From Aristolochia californica (lineage: Eukaryota; Streptophyta; Magnoliopsida; Piperales; Aristolochiaceae), in NCBI GenBank assembly GCA_029961685.1, contig JARWKL010000008.1, positions 24,501,119-24,565,118 on the forward strand: 64,000 bases of DNA, written 5' to 3'. Numbering within the stretch: the stretch's first letter is position 1; every line of letters begins with the position of its first letter. Below are positions 38,680 through 51,540 of this stretch, in pieces. The translations under genes and the position numbers were made by a program. The notes beneath the pieces are model-generated. The model ran no database searches. It had not been told where the DNA came from and saw only the letters and a program-made list of their open reading frames with translations.

Positions 38680-40197
38680 ATGTTTTGTTATCCATGTTGG
38701 GGAAATTCCACTAGTACAACCCCTAATAGTAAGCTTGGTGGAATTCTGTTGGAAAGGGACTTCTAACAGATCCTAACATGCTTTAAATTGGTGGATATGC
38801 ATGCCTGAAACATGATGAGGATGCAAGTGACCAAATGATCCAAAAACTTCAAGGAGTAGAAAATATCAAATTCTCAAGTGGTTGGATATTTACCAGAGCC
38901 AAACAACCCACTTTTTGCCTATCCTTAAAAATCACAGATACTTTTTGGAATTATCTCTCTCAGTACTTGTGCATTTCCATTTTGGATGGTCACATTTTTT
39001 CTTTTCAAGTCCAAACTTGTGAGTTTTCACTCACCCATTTTTCTCGTAAACAAAAAATATGTAAGGTATAACAAAATGAAAATTTTAGAATTCATGTATG
39101 GAAAAAAATTTGAAAACTATAATAAATGTAAATGCAGAAAATTATTTCACGCACTAAAAATGAAGTCCAAGGTTTTGTTATCCATCTTTTTGAAATTCCA
39201 CTAGTACAACCCCTAATAATAAGCATGGTGGAATTTTAAAGGAAAGGGACATCTAACTGATCCTAACTTGCTTTAAATGTGGTGGATATGCATACCAGAA
39301 ACATGTTGAGGATGCAAGTGACCTAATGATCCAAAAATTTCATGGAGTAGAAAATAGCAAATTCTCAAGTGGTTGGAGATTTACCAGAGCCAAACAACCC
39401 ACTTTTTGCCTATCCTTAAAAATCACAGAAACGTTTTTGAATTATCTCTCTAAGCATTTGTGCATTTCCATTTAAGTGGTTCAAATTTTTTTTCAGATCC
39501 AAACTTGAGTTTTCACTCTCCCATTTTTTTCGTAAACAAAAAAGATATAAGGCATAACAAAATGAAAATTTTAGAGTTCATCTTATTAAAAAAATTTAAA
39601 AACTATAATAAAATTAAGTGAAGAAAATTATTTCACGCACTAAAAATGAACTCCAAGGTTTTGTCATCCATGTTTGGGAAATTGCACTAGTACAACCCCA
39701 AATAATAACCTTGGTGGAATTTTAAAGGAAAGCGACTTCTAACTGATCCTAACATGCTTTAAATGTGGTGGATATGCAAGCCAAAAACATGTTGAGGATG
39801 CAAGTGACCTAATGATCAAAAAATTTCAAGGAGTAGAAATAATCAAATTATCAAGTGGTTGGATATTTACTAGAGCCAAACAACCCACTTTTTGCCTATC
39901 CATAAAAATCACAGATACTTTTTGGAATTATCTCTCTCAGCATTTGTGCATTTCCATTTTAGATGTTCAAATTTTTTTTCAGATCCAAACTTGAGTTTTA
40001 ACTCTCCCATTTTTCTCGTAAACAAAAAAGATATAAGGCATAACAAAATGAAAATTTTAGAGTTCATGTATGCAAAAAAATTTGAAAACTATAATAAATG
40101 TAAGTGAAGAAAATTATTTCACACACTAAAAATGTACTAAAAGGTTTTTTTTATTCATGTTTGGGAAATTCCACTAGTACAACCCCTAATAATAGCA
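38680..40197 (+). repeat. Trimeric block C, copy 2
   Basis: Counterpart of 35460-36975. It differs by private changes such as a short insertion around 38990-39020 (cttttcaagtccaaacttgtgag) that lengthens the unit. The unit after it returns to an ordinary gatgttgaggatgcaag and lacks the deletion join that follows copy 1. Confidence 0.85.
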
Positions 40198-43100
40198 TGG
40201 AAGAATTTTATAGGAAAGGGACTTCTAGCTGATCCTAATATGCTCTAAATGTGGTGGATATGCATGCCAGAAAGATGTTGAGGATGCAAGTGACCTAATT
40301 ATCCAAAAATTTCAAGGAGTAGAAAAAAACAATTTCTCAAGTGGTTGGCTATTTTACCAAAGCCAAACAACCAACTTTTTGCCTATTCTTAAAAATCACA
40401 GATACTTTTTGGAATTATCTCTCTCAGCATTTGTGCATTTCCATTTTGGATGTTCAAAGTTTTTTCAGATAAAAAACTCACTCTCCCATTTTTAGTAAAC
40501 AAAAAAGATATAAGGCATAACTAAAATAAAATTTAAGAGTTCATTTATGCAAAAAATTTTGAAAACTATAATAAATGTAAGTGAAGAAAATTATACCATG
40601 CACTAAAAATGAACTCCAAGGTTTTGTTATCAATGTTTGGGAAATTCCACTAGTACAACGCCTAATAATAAGCTTGGTGGAATTTTACAGGAAAGGGACT
40701 TCTAATTGATCCTAACATGCTTTAAATGTGGTGGATATGCATGGCAGAAACATGTTGAGGAAGCAAGTGACCTAATGATCCAAAAATTTCAAGGAGTTGA
40801 ATAATCAAATTCTCTAGTGGTTGGATATTTTACAAGAGCCAAACAACCCACTTTTTGCCTATCCTTAAAAATAACAGATACTTTTTGGAATTATCTCTCT
40901 CAGCATTTATGCAAATACATTTCGGATTTTCAAATTTTTTTTTAGATCCAAACTTGAGTTTTCACTCTCCCATTTTTCTCGTAAAAAAAAAGATATAAGG
41001 CTAATAGATCGCAAAAAAATGAAAATTTTAGAGTTCATGTATGTAAAAAAATTCTAAAACTATAAGAACAGTTAGTGCAGAAAATTATTTCACGTACTAA
41101 AAATGAACCCCAAGGTTTTGCTATCCATGTTTCGGAAATTCCACAAGTATAACCAGTAATAATATCTTGGTGGAATTTTATAGGAAAGAGACTCTTAACT
41201 GATCCTAACATGCTTTAAATGTGGTGGATATGCATGCTAGAAACATGTTGAGGATGCAAGTGACCAAATGATCCAAAAATTTCAAGGAGTAGAAAAAATC
41301 AAATTCTCAAGTGGTTGGATATATTACCAGAGCCAAACATCCCACTTTTTGCCTATCCTTAAAAATCACAGATACTTTTTGGAATTATTTCTCACAGCAT
41401 TTGTGCGTTTCCATTTTGGATGTTCAAATTTTTTTTCAGATCTTAAACTGACTCTACCATTTTTCTCGAAAAAAAATGGATATAAGGCATTGCAAAATGA
41501 AAATTTTAGAGTTCATGTATGCAAAAAAAATTGAAAACTATAATAAATCTTTGTGAAGAAAATTATTTCACATACTAAAAATGAACCCCAAGGTTTTGTT
41601 ATCCATGTGTCGAAAATTCCACTAGTATAAACCCTAATAATAAGCTTGGTGGAATTTTATAGGAAAGGGACTTCTAACAGATCCTAACATGCTTTAAATG
41701 TGGTGGATATGCATGCCAGAAACATGTTGAGGATGCAAGTGACCTAATGATCCAAAAATTTCAAGTTGTAAAAAAATCAAATTCTCAAGTGGTTGGATAT
41801 TTACCAGAGCCAAACAACCCACTTTTTGTCTATCCTTAAAAATAACAGATACTTTTTGGAATTATCGCTTTCAGCATGTGTGCATTTCCATTTAAGTTGT
41901 TCAAATGTTTTTTCAGATCCAAACTTGACTGTTCACTCTTCCATTTTTGTTGTAAACAAAAAAGATATAAGGCAAATAGATCGCAACAAAATGAAAATTT
42001 TAGAGTTCATGTATGGAAAAAATTTGAAAACTATAAGAAATTTTAGTGAAGAAAATTATTTCACGCACTAAAATTGAACTCCAAGGTTTTGTTATCCATG
42101 TTTGGGAAATTCCACAAGTACAACCCGTAATAATATCTTGGTGGAATTTTATAGGAAAGGGACTTCTAACTGATCCTAACATGCTTTAAATGTGGTGGAT
42201 ATGCATGCCAGAAACATGTTGATGATGGAAGTGACCAAATGATTAGAAAATTTCAAGGAGTAGAAAAAATCAATTTCTCAAGTGGTTGGATATATTACCA
42301 GAGCCAAACATCCAACTTTTTTCCTATCCTCAAAAATCACAAAAAGTTTTTGGAATTATCTCTCTAAGCATTTTTGCATTTCCATTTTGAATGTTCAATT
42401 TTTTTTTCAGATCCAAACTTGAGTTTTCACTCTCCTATTTTTCTCGTAAACAAAAAAGATATAAGGCTTATAGATCGCAACAAAATGAAAATTTTAGAGT
42501 TCATGTATGCAAAAAATTTGAAAACTATAATAAATATAAATGAAGCAAATTATTTCACGCACTAAAAATGAACTCCTAGGTTTTGTTATCCATGTTTGGG
42601 ACATTCCACTAGTACAACCCCTAACAATAGCTTGGTGGATTTTTATAGGAAAGGGACTTCTAACTGATCCTAACTTGCTTTAAATGTGGTCGATATGCAT
42701 GCCAGAAACAAGTTGAGGATGCAAGTGACCTAATGATCAGAAAATTTCGAGTAGAAAAAATCAAATTCTCAAGTGGTTGGATATTTTACAAGAGCCAAAC
42801 AACCCACTTTTTGCCTATCCTTAAAAATCACTGATACTTTTTGAAATTATCTCCCTCAAAATTTGTGCATTTCCATTTTGTATGTTCAAATTTTTTTTCA
42901 TATCCAAACTTGAGTTTTCACTCTCCCAATTTTCTCGTAAACAAAAAAGATATAAGGCAAAACGAAATGAAAATTTTAGAGTTCATGTATGCAAAAAAAA
43001 TTGAAAATTATAATAAATGTAAGTGAAGAAAATTATTTCACTCACTAAAAATGTACTCAAAGGTTTTGTTATCCATGTTTTGGAAATTCCACTAGTACAA

Positions 43101-43320
43101 CCCCTTATAATCACTATGTGGAATTTTATAAGAAAGGGACTTCTAACTGATCCTCACTTGCCTTAAATGTGGTGCATATGCATGCCAGAAACATGTTGAG
43201 GATGCGAGTGACCTAATGATCCATAAATTTCTAAGAGTAGAAAAAAACAAATTCTGAAGTGGTTGGATAGTTTACCAGAGCCAAACAACCCAGTTTTTGC
43301 CTATCCTTAAAAATCACAGA
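40198..43320 (+). repeat. Mixed satellite segment, short and 9-bp-insertion units
   Basis: Anchors are at 40403, 40879, 41373, 41850, 42344 and 42835. Units alternate in length (476, 494, 477, 494, 491, 486 bp) because short-form units (near 40471 and 41441) alternate with insertion units (near 41001, 41972 and 42467). This resembles a dimeric period of about 970 bp. No gene is seen. Confidence 0.82.
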
Positions 43321-44769
43321 TACTTTTTGGAATTATCTCTCTCAGCATTTGTGCATTTTCATTTTGGATGTTCAAATTTTTTTTTCAGATCAAAAACTTG
43401 CTCTCCTATTTTTCTCGTAAACAAAAAAGATATAAGGCATAACTAAAATAAAATTTTAGAGTGCATTTATGCAAAAAATTTTGAAAACTATAAAAAATGT
43501 AAGTGAAGAAAATTATTCCACGCACTAAAAATGAATTGCAAGGTTTTGTTATCCATGTTTGGGAAATTCCTCTATTACAACCCCTAATAATAAGCTTGGT
43601 GGAATTTCATTGGAAAGGGACTTCTAACTGATCCTAGCATGCTTTAAATTGGTGGATATGCATGCCTGAAACATGTTGAGGATGCAAGTGACCTAATGAT
43701 CCAAATATTTCAAGGAGTAGAAAAACTCAAATTGTCAAGTGGTTGGATATTTACCAGAGCCAAACAACCCACTTTTTGCCTATCCTTAAAAATCACAGAT
43801 ACATTTTGGAATTATCTCTCTCAGCATTTGGGCATTTCCATTTTGGATGTTTAAATTTTTTTTCAGATCCAAACTTGAGTTTTCACTCTCCCATTTTTCT
43901 CGTAAACAAAAAATATATAAGGCTTTACTAAAATAAAATTTTAGAGTTCATTTATGCAAAAAAATTTGAAAACTATAACAAATGTTAGTGAAGAAAATTA
44001 TTCCACGCACTAAAAATGAACTCCAAGCTTTTGTTATCCATGTTTGGGAAATTCCACTATTACAACCCCTAATAATAAGCTTGGTGGAATTTTGTTGGAA
44101 AGGGACTTCTAACTGATCCTAGCATGCTTTAAGTTGGTGGATATGCATGCCTGAAACATGTTGAGGATGCAAGTGACCTAATGATCGAAAAATTTCAAGG
44201 TGTAGAAATAATCAAATTCTCAAGTGGTTGGATATTTACCAGAGCCAAACAACCCACTTTTTGCCTATCCTTAAAAATCACAGATACATTTTGGAATTAT
44301 TTCTCTCAGCATTTGTGCATTTCCATTTTGGATGTTGAAATTTTTTTTCAGATCCAAACTTGAGTTTTCACTCTCCCATTTTTCTTGTAAACAAAAAATA
44401 TATAAGGCATAAATAAAATAAAATTTTAGAGTTCATTTATGCAAAAAATTTTGAAAACTATAATAAATGTAAGCGAAGAAAATTATTCCATGCACTAAAA
44501 ATGAACTCCAAGGTTTTGTTATCCATGCTTGGGAAATTCCACTATTACAACCACTAATAATAAGCTTGGTGGAATTTCGTTGGAAAGGGACTTCTAACTG
44601 ATCCTAGGATGCTTTAAGTTGGTGGATGTGCATGCTTGAAACATGTTGAGGATGCAAGTGACCTAATGATCCAAAAATTTCAAGGAGTAGAGAAAATCAA
44701 ATTCTCAAGTGGTTGGATATTTACCTGAGCAAAACAACCCACTTTTTGCCTATCCTTAAAAATCACAGA
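43321..44769 (+). repeat. Run of three similar adjacent monomers (~485-bp period)
   Basis: Units at 43321, 43800 and 44285 share taaaataaaattttagag, gcatttatgc or gttcatttatgc, ccactattacaacc, a variant with ttggaaaggg after ggaattt, gatcctagcatgc or similar, and ggtggatatgcatgcctgaa. This points to recent single-monomer amplification. The first unit has the short form aaaaacttgctctcc and the next two the long form, so the amplified part starts after the poly-T tract of the first unit. Confidence 0.82.
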
Positions 44770-46202
44770 TACATTTTGGAATTATCTCTCTCAGCATTTG
44801 TGCATGTCCATTTTGGATGTTCAAATTTTTTTTCAGATCCAAACTTGAGTTTTCACACTCCCGTTTTTCTCGTAAACAAAAACTATGTAAGGCATAACAA
44901 AATGAAAATTTTAGAGTTCATGTATGCAAAAAAATTTGAAAACTATAATAAATGTAAGTGAAGAAAATTATTTCACGCACCAAAAATGAACTCCAAGGTT
45001 TTGTTACCCATGTTTGGGAAATTCCACTAGTACAACCCCTAATAATAAGCTTGGTGGAAAATTAAAGGAAAGGGTTTTCTAAGTGAATGTTTCATGCTTT
45101 AAATGTGGGGGATATGCATGCAAGAAATATGTTGAGGATGCAAGTAACCTAATGATCCAAAAATTTCCAGAAGTAGAAAAAATCGAATTCTCAAGTGGTT
45201 GGATATTTTACCAGAGCCAAACAGCGCACTTTTTTCCTATCCTTAAAAATCACAGATACTTTTTGGAATTATCGTTCTCAGCATTTGTGCATTTCCATTT
45301 TGGATGTTCAATTTTTTTTTCAGATCCAAACTTGAGTTTTCACTCTCCCTTTTTTCTCGTAAACAAAGATGATATAAGGCTAATAGATCGCTACAAAGTG
45401 AAAATTTCAGAGTTCATGTGTGAAAAAAATTTGAAAACTATAATAAATGTAAGTGAAGAAAATTATTTTACGCACTTAAAATGAACTCCTAGGTTTTGTT
45501 ATCCATGTTAGGGACATTCCACTAGTACAACCCCTATTAATAGCTTGGTGGATTTTTATAGGAATGGGACTTCTAAGTGATCCTAACATGCTTTAAATTG
45601 GTGGATATGCATACCAGAAACATGTTGAGGATTCAAGCGACCTAATGATCCAAAAATTTCAAAGAGTAGAAAAAATCAAATTCTCAAGTGGTTGGATATT
45701 TACCAGAGCCAAACAACCCACTTTTTGCCTATCCTTAAAAATCATAGATAATTTTTGGAATGATCTCTCTCAACATTTGTGCATTGCCATTTTGGATGTT
45801 CAAATTTTTTTTCATATCCAAACTTGAGTTTTCACACTCCCAATTTTCTCGTAAACAAAAAAGATATAAGGCAAATATATCTCAACAAAATGAAAATTTT
45901 AGAGCTCATGTATGCAAAAAATTATGAAAACTATAATAAATGTAAGTGAAGAAAATTATTTCACGTACTAAAAATGAACTCAAAGGTTTTGTTTTCCATG
46001 TTTGGAAAATTCCACTAGTACAACCCCTAATAATAGCTTGGTGATATTTTATAGGAAATAGACTTCTAACTGATCCTAACATGCTTTAAATGTGGTGGAT
46101 ATGCATGCCAGAAACATCCTTGAAGATGCAAGTGACCTAATGATCCAAAAATTTCAAGGAGTAGAAAAAATCAAATTCTCAAGTGGTTGGATATTTTACA
46201 AG
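44770..46202 (+). repeat. Satellite segment with 'acccatgtttggg' and 'ctaatagatcgctac' units
   Basis: Anchors are at 44770, 45257 and 45749. The unit near 44990-45140 shares gttacccatgtttggg, aggaaagggt.ttctaagtga and atgcaagaaatatgttgagg with units near 54180-54310 and 62380-62510. The stretch 45582-45769 is identical to 21750-21937. Confidence 0.82.
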
Positions 46203-46694
46203 AGCCAAACAAACCACTTTTTGCCTATCCTTAAAAATCACAGATACTTTTTGGAATTATTTCTCTCAGCATTTGTGCTTTTCCATTTTGAATGTTCAAA
46301 TTTATTTGTTGATCCAAACTTGAGTTTTCAGTCTCCCATTTTTCTCGAAAAAAAAAGATATAACGGAAATTGATCACAACAAAAAGATAATTTCAGAGTT
46401 CAATTGTGAAAAAAAATTTGAAAACTATAATAAATGTAGGTGAAGAAAAATATTTCACGCACTAAAAAGGAATTCCAAGGTTTTGTTATCCATGTTTGGG
46501 AAATTCCACTTGTACATCCCCAAATAATTGCTTGGTGGATTTTTATAGCAAAGGGACTTTTAACTGATCCTAACATGCCTTAAATGTGGTTGATATGCAT
46601 ACCAGAAACATGTTGAGGATGCAAGTGATCTAATGATCCAAAAATTTCAAGAAGTAGAAAATATCAATTTCTCAATTGGTTGGATAATTACCAG
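46203..46694 (+). repeat. Tandem monomer duplication, copy 1 (492 bp)
   Basis: This unit is repeated at once at an offset of 492 bp. Shared private states are gtgcttttccattttgaatg, gagttttcagtctccc, tctcgaaaaaaaaagatata, gaaattgatcacaac, aaaagataatttcagag, tgtaggtgaagaaaaatatt and aaataattgcttggtgg. About a dozen differences are visible, for example taacgg/taaggg. Confidence 0.88.
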
Positions 46695-47186
46695 AGCCAA
46701 ACAACCCACTTTTTGCCTATCCTTAAAAATCACAGATACTTTTTGGAATTATCTCTCTCAGCATTTGTGCTTTTCCATTTTGAATGTTCAAATTTATTTT
46801 CTGATCCAAACTTGAGTTTTCAGTCTCCCATTTTTCTCGAAAAAAAAAGATATAAGGGAAATTGATCACAACAAAAAGATAATTTCAGAGTTCATTTATG
46901 CAAAAAAATTTGAAAACTATAATAAATGTAGGTGAAGAAAAATATTTCACGCACTCAAAATGAATTCCAAGGTTTTGTTATCCATGTTTGGGAAATTCCA
47001 CTAGTACAACCCCAAATAATTGCTTGGTGGATTTTTAAAGCAAAGGGACTTTTAACTGATCCTAACATGCCTTAAATGTGGTGGATATCCATACCAGAAA
47101 TATGTTGAGGATGCAAGTCACCTAATGATCCAAAAATTTCCAAAAGTAGAAAAAATCAATTTCTCAAGTGGTTGGATATTTACCAG
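46695..47186 (+). repeat. Tandem monomer duplication, copy 2 (492 bp)
   Basis: Counterpart of the preceding unit. A more diverged relative sits near 25795-25990 (taaaaaggaaattgatctcaacc, aaaagataattttagag). The gaaattgatc form is therefore an older sublineage that was locally amplified here. Confidence 0.88.
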
Positions 47187-48097
47187 AGCCAAACAACCCA
47201 CTTTTTGCCTATCCTTAAAAATCACAGATACTTTTTGGAATTATCTATCTCAGTATTTGTGCATTTCCATTTTCGATGTTAAAATTTTTTTTCATATCCA
47301 AACTTGAGTTTTCACTCTCCCATTTTTCTTGTAAACAAAAAAGATATCAGGCATAATAAAATAAAAATTTTAGAGTTCACGTATGCAAAAAAATTTGAAA
47401 ACTATAATAAATTTGAGTGAAGAAAATTATTACACGCACTAAAAATGAACTCCAAGGTTTTGTTATCCATGTTTCAAAAATTCCACTAGTACAACCCCTA
47501 ATAATAAGCTTGGTGGAATTTTATAGGAAAGGGACTTCTAACTGATCCTAACATGCTTTAAATATGGTGGATATGCATGCCAGAAACATGTTCAGGATGT
47601 AAGTGACCTAATGATCCAAAAATTTCAAGGAGTAGAAAAAATCAAATTCTCAAGTGGTTGGATATTTACCTGAGCCAAACAACCCACTTTTTGCCTATCC
47701 TTAAAAATCATAGATACTTTTTGGAATTATCTCTATCAGTATTTATGCATTTCCATTTTGGATGTTAAAATTTTTTTCATATCCAAACTTGAGTTTTCAC
47801 TCTCCCATTTTTCTTGTAAACCAAAAAGATATCAGGCATAATAAAATAAAAATTTTAGAGTTCAAGTATGCAAAAAAATTTGAAAACTATAATAATTTAA
47901 GTGAAGAAAATTATTACACGCACTAAAAATGAACTCCAAGGTTTTGTTATCCATGTTTCGGAAATTCCACTAGTACAACCCCGAATAATAAGCTTAGTGG
48001 AATTTTATAGGAAAGGGACTTCTAACTAACATGCTTTAAATGTGGTGGATATGCATGCCAGAAACAAGTTGAGGATGTAAGTGACCTAATGATCCAA
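47187..48097 (+). repeat. Pair of similar monomers (486-bp period)
   Basis: Units anchored at 47229 and 47715 share tttttcatatccaaacttg, tttcttgtaaac, gatatcaggcataataaaat, aattttagagttca.gtatgc and attacacgcac. Anchor spacing is 486 bp. The second unit lost 'tgatcc' near 48028 (cttctaactaacatgc). Confidence 0.82.
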
Positions 48098-51000
48098 AAA
48101 TTTCAAGGAGTAGAAAAAATCAAATTCTCAAGTAGTTGGATATTTACCGGAGCCAAACAACCCACTTTTTGCCTTTCCATAAAAATCTCAGATGTTTTTT
48201 TGAATTATCTCTCTCAGCATTTGTGCATTTCCATTTTAGATGTCAAAATTTTTTTCAGATCCAAACTTGAGGATTTTCTCTCCCATTTTTCTCGTAAACT
48301 AAAAAGATAAAGCATAACAAAATGAAAATTTTAGAGTTCAGGAATGCAAAAAATTTGAAAATTATAATAAATATAAGTGAAGAAAATTATTTAACGCACT
48401 AAAAATGAACTCCAAGGTTTTCTTATCCATGTTTGGCAAATTCCACTAGTACAACCCCCAATAATAAGCTTGGTGGAATTTCGTTAGAAAGGGACTTCTA
48501 ACTGATCCTAACATGCTTTAAATTGGTGGATATGCAAGCCAGAAACATGTTGAGGATGCAAGTGACCTAATGATCCAAAAATTTCAATGAGTAGAAAAAA
48601 TCAAATTCTCAAGTGGTTGGATAATTACCAGAGCCAACAACCCACTTTTTGCCTATCCTTCAAAATCATAGATAATTTTTGGAATGATCTCTCACCGCAA
48701 TTGTGCATTTACATTTTTGAAGTTCAAATTTTTTTTCTTATCAAAACTTGAGTTTTAACTCTCCCAGTTTTCTCGTAAACAAAATAAATATAAGGCAAAT
48801 AGATCGGAAAAAAATGAAAATTTTAAAAGTTTATGTATGTAAAAAAATTTGAAAACTACAATAAATGTTAGTGATGAAAATTATTTCACGCACTAAGAAT
48901 GAACTCGAAGGTTTTGTTGTCCATGTTTGGGAAATTCAACTAGTACAACCCCTAATAATAAGCTGGGAGGAATTTTATAGGAAAGGGACTTCTAACTGAT
49001 CTTAACATGCATTAAATGTGGTGGATATGCATGCCAGAAACATGTTGAGGATGGAAGTGACCTAATGATCCAAAAATTTCAAGGAGTAGAAATAATCAAA
49101 TTCTCAAGTGGTTGGATATTTACCAGAGCCAAACAACCCACTTTTTGCATGTCCTTAAAAATTACAGATACTATTTGGAATTATCTCTCTCAGCATTTGT
49201 GCATTTCCATTTTGGATGTTCAAATATTTTTTCAGATCCAAAACTCACTCTCCCATTTTTCTCGTAAACAAAATAGATATAAGGCATTACAAAATGAAAA
49301 TTTTAGAGTTCATGTATGCAAAAAAATTTGAAAACTATAATAAATTTAAGTGAAGAAAATTATTACACGAACTAAAAATGAACCCGAAGGTTTTGTTATC
49401 CATGATTCGGAAATTCCACTAGTACAACCCCTAATAATAAGCTTTGTTGAGTTTTATAGGAAAGGGACTTCTAACTGATCCTAACATGGTTTAAATGTGC
49501 TGGATATGCATGCCAGAAACAAGTTGAGGATGCAAGTGACCTAATGATCCAAAAATTTCAAGGAGTAGAAAAAATCAAATTCTCAAGTGGTTGGTTATTG
49601 ACCTGAGCCAAACTACCCACTTTTTGCCTATCCTTAAAAATCATAGATACTTTTAGGAATTATCTCTCTCAGCATTTGTGCATTTCCATTTTGGATGTTC
49701 AAATTTTTTTTCAGCTCCAAACTTGACTTTTCACTCACCCATTTTTCTCGTAAACAAAAAAGATATAAGGCATAACATAATGAAAATTTTAGAATTCATG
49801 TATGAAAAAAAAAATTGAAGACTATAATAAATGTAAATGAAGAAAATTATTTCACGCTTTAAAAATGAAGTCCAAGGTGTTGTTATCCATGTTTTGGAAA
49901 TTCCTCTAGTACAACCCCTAATAATAAGCTTGGAGGAATTTTATGGGAAAGGGACATCTAACTGATCCTAACTTGCTTTAAATGTGGTGGATATGCATGC
50001 CAAAAACATGTTGAGGATGCAAGTGACCTAATGATCCAAAAATTTCAAAGAGTAGAAAAAATCAAATTCTCAAGTGGTTGGATATTTAATAGAGCCAGAC
50101 AACCCACTTTTTGCGTATCCTAAAAAATCACAGATACTTTTCTGAATTATCTCTCTCAGCATTTGTGCATTTCCATTTTAGATGTTCAAATTTTTTTTCA
50201 GATCCAAACTTGAGTTTTTCCTCTCCCATTTTTCTCGCAAACAAAAACGATATAAAGCTTAACAAAATGAAAATTGTAGAGTTCATTTGATAAAAAATAT
50301 TTGAAAACTATAATAAAAGTAAGTGAAGAAAATTATTTCACGCACTAAAAATGAACTCCAAGGTTTTGGAAATTCCACTAGTAAGACCCCTAATAATAAG
50401 CTTGGTGGAATTTTATAGGAAAGGGACTTCTAATGATCCTAACCCGCTTTAAATGTGGTGCATATGCATGCCAGAAACATGTTGAGGATGCAGGTGACCT
50501 ATTGATCAAAAAATTTCAAGCAGAAGAAAAAATCAAATTCTCAAGTAGTTGGATATTTAACAGAGCCAAACAACCCACTTTTTGCTTATCCTTAAAAATG
50601 ACAGATACTTTTTGGAATTATCTCTCGCAGCATTTGTGCATTTCCATTCTGGATTTTCAAATTTTTTTTCAGATCAAAACTTGAGTTTTCTCTCTCCCAT
50701 TTATTTTTTAAACAAAAAAGATATAAGGATAAGGCATAACAAAATGAAATTTTTAGAGTTCATGTATGCAAGCAAATTGGAAAACTATACTAAATGTGAG
50801 TGAAGAAAATTATTTCACTCACTAAAAATGAACTCGAAGGTTTTGTTATCCATGTTTGGGAAATTGCACTAGAACAACCCCAAATAATAAGCTTGGTGGA
50901 ATTTTATAGGAAATGGACTTCTAACTAATCCTAACATGCTTTAAATGTGGTGGATACGCATGTCAGAAACAGGTTGAGGATGCAACTGACCTAATGGTCA

Positions 51001-51540
51001 AAAATTTTCAAGGAGTAGAAATAATCAATTTATCAAGTGGTTGGAAATTTACCAGAGCCAAACAACCCACTTTTTGCCTATCCTTAAATATCACAGATAC
51101 TTATTGGAATTATCTCTCATAGATTTTGTGTATTTCCATTTTAGCTATTCAAATTTTTTTTCTGCTCCAAACTTGACTTTTCACTCTCCCATTTTTCACT
51201 AAACAAAAAAGATATAAGGCATAACAAAATGAAAATTTTAGAGTTCATGTATGCAAATCAATTTGAAAACTATAATAAATGTAAGTGAAGAAAATTATTT
51301 CACACACTAAAAATGTACTAAAAGGTTTTGTTATCCATGTTTGGGAAATTCCACTAGTACAACCACTAATAGTAAGATTAGTGGAATTCCGTTGGAAAGG
51401 GACTTCTAACTGATCCTAACATGCTTTAAATTGGTGGATATGCATGTCTAAAACATGTTGAGGATGCAAGTGACGAAATGATCCAAAAATTTCGAGTAGA
51501 AACTATCAAATTCTCAAGTGGTTGGATATTTACCAGTACC
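48098..51540 (+). repeat. Multi-monomer block B, copy 2
   Basis: Counterpart of the 32.3-35.7 kb block. It keeps the segment that copy 1 lost at 32515 and has private changes, for example aaggataaggcataac near 50727 (a short duplication) and gtttatgtatgt near 48831. Similarity ends near 51540, where the next unit has lost its anchor region. Confidence 0.88.

Noticed and set aside
40100..40105. Annotating real introns/exons from the GTAAGT and poly-T-CAG motifs.
   Set aside because: There is no evidence of transcription, and such motifs are frequent by chance in A+T-rich DNA. Kept only as a hypothesis among the findings.
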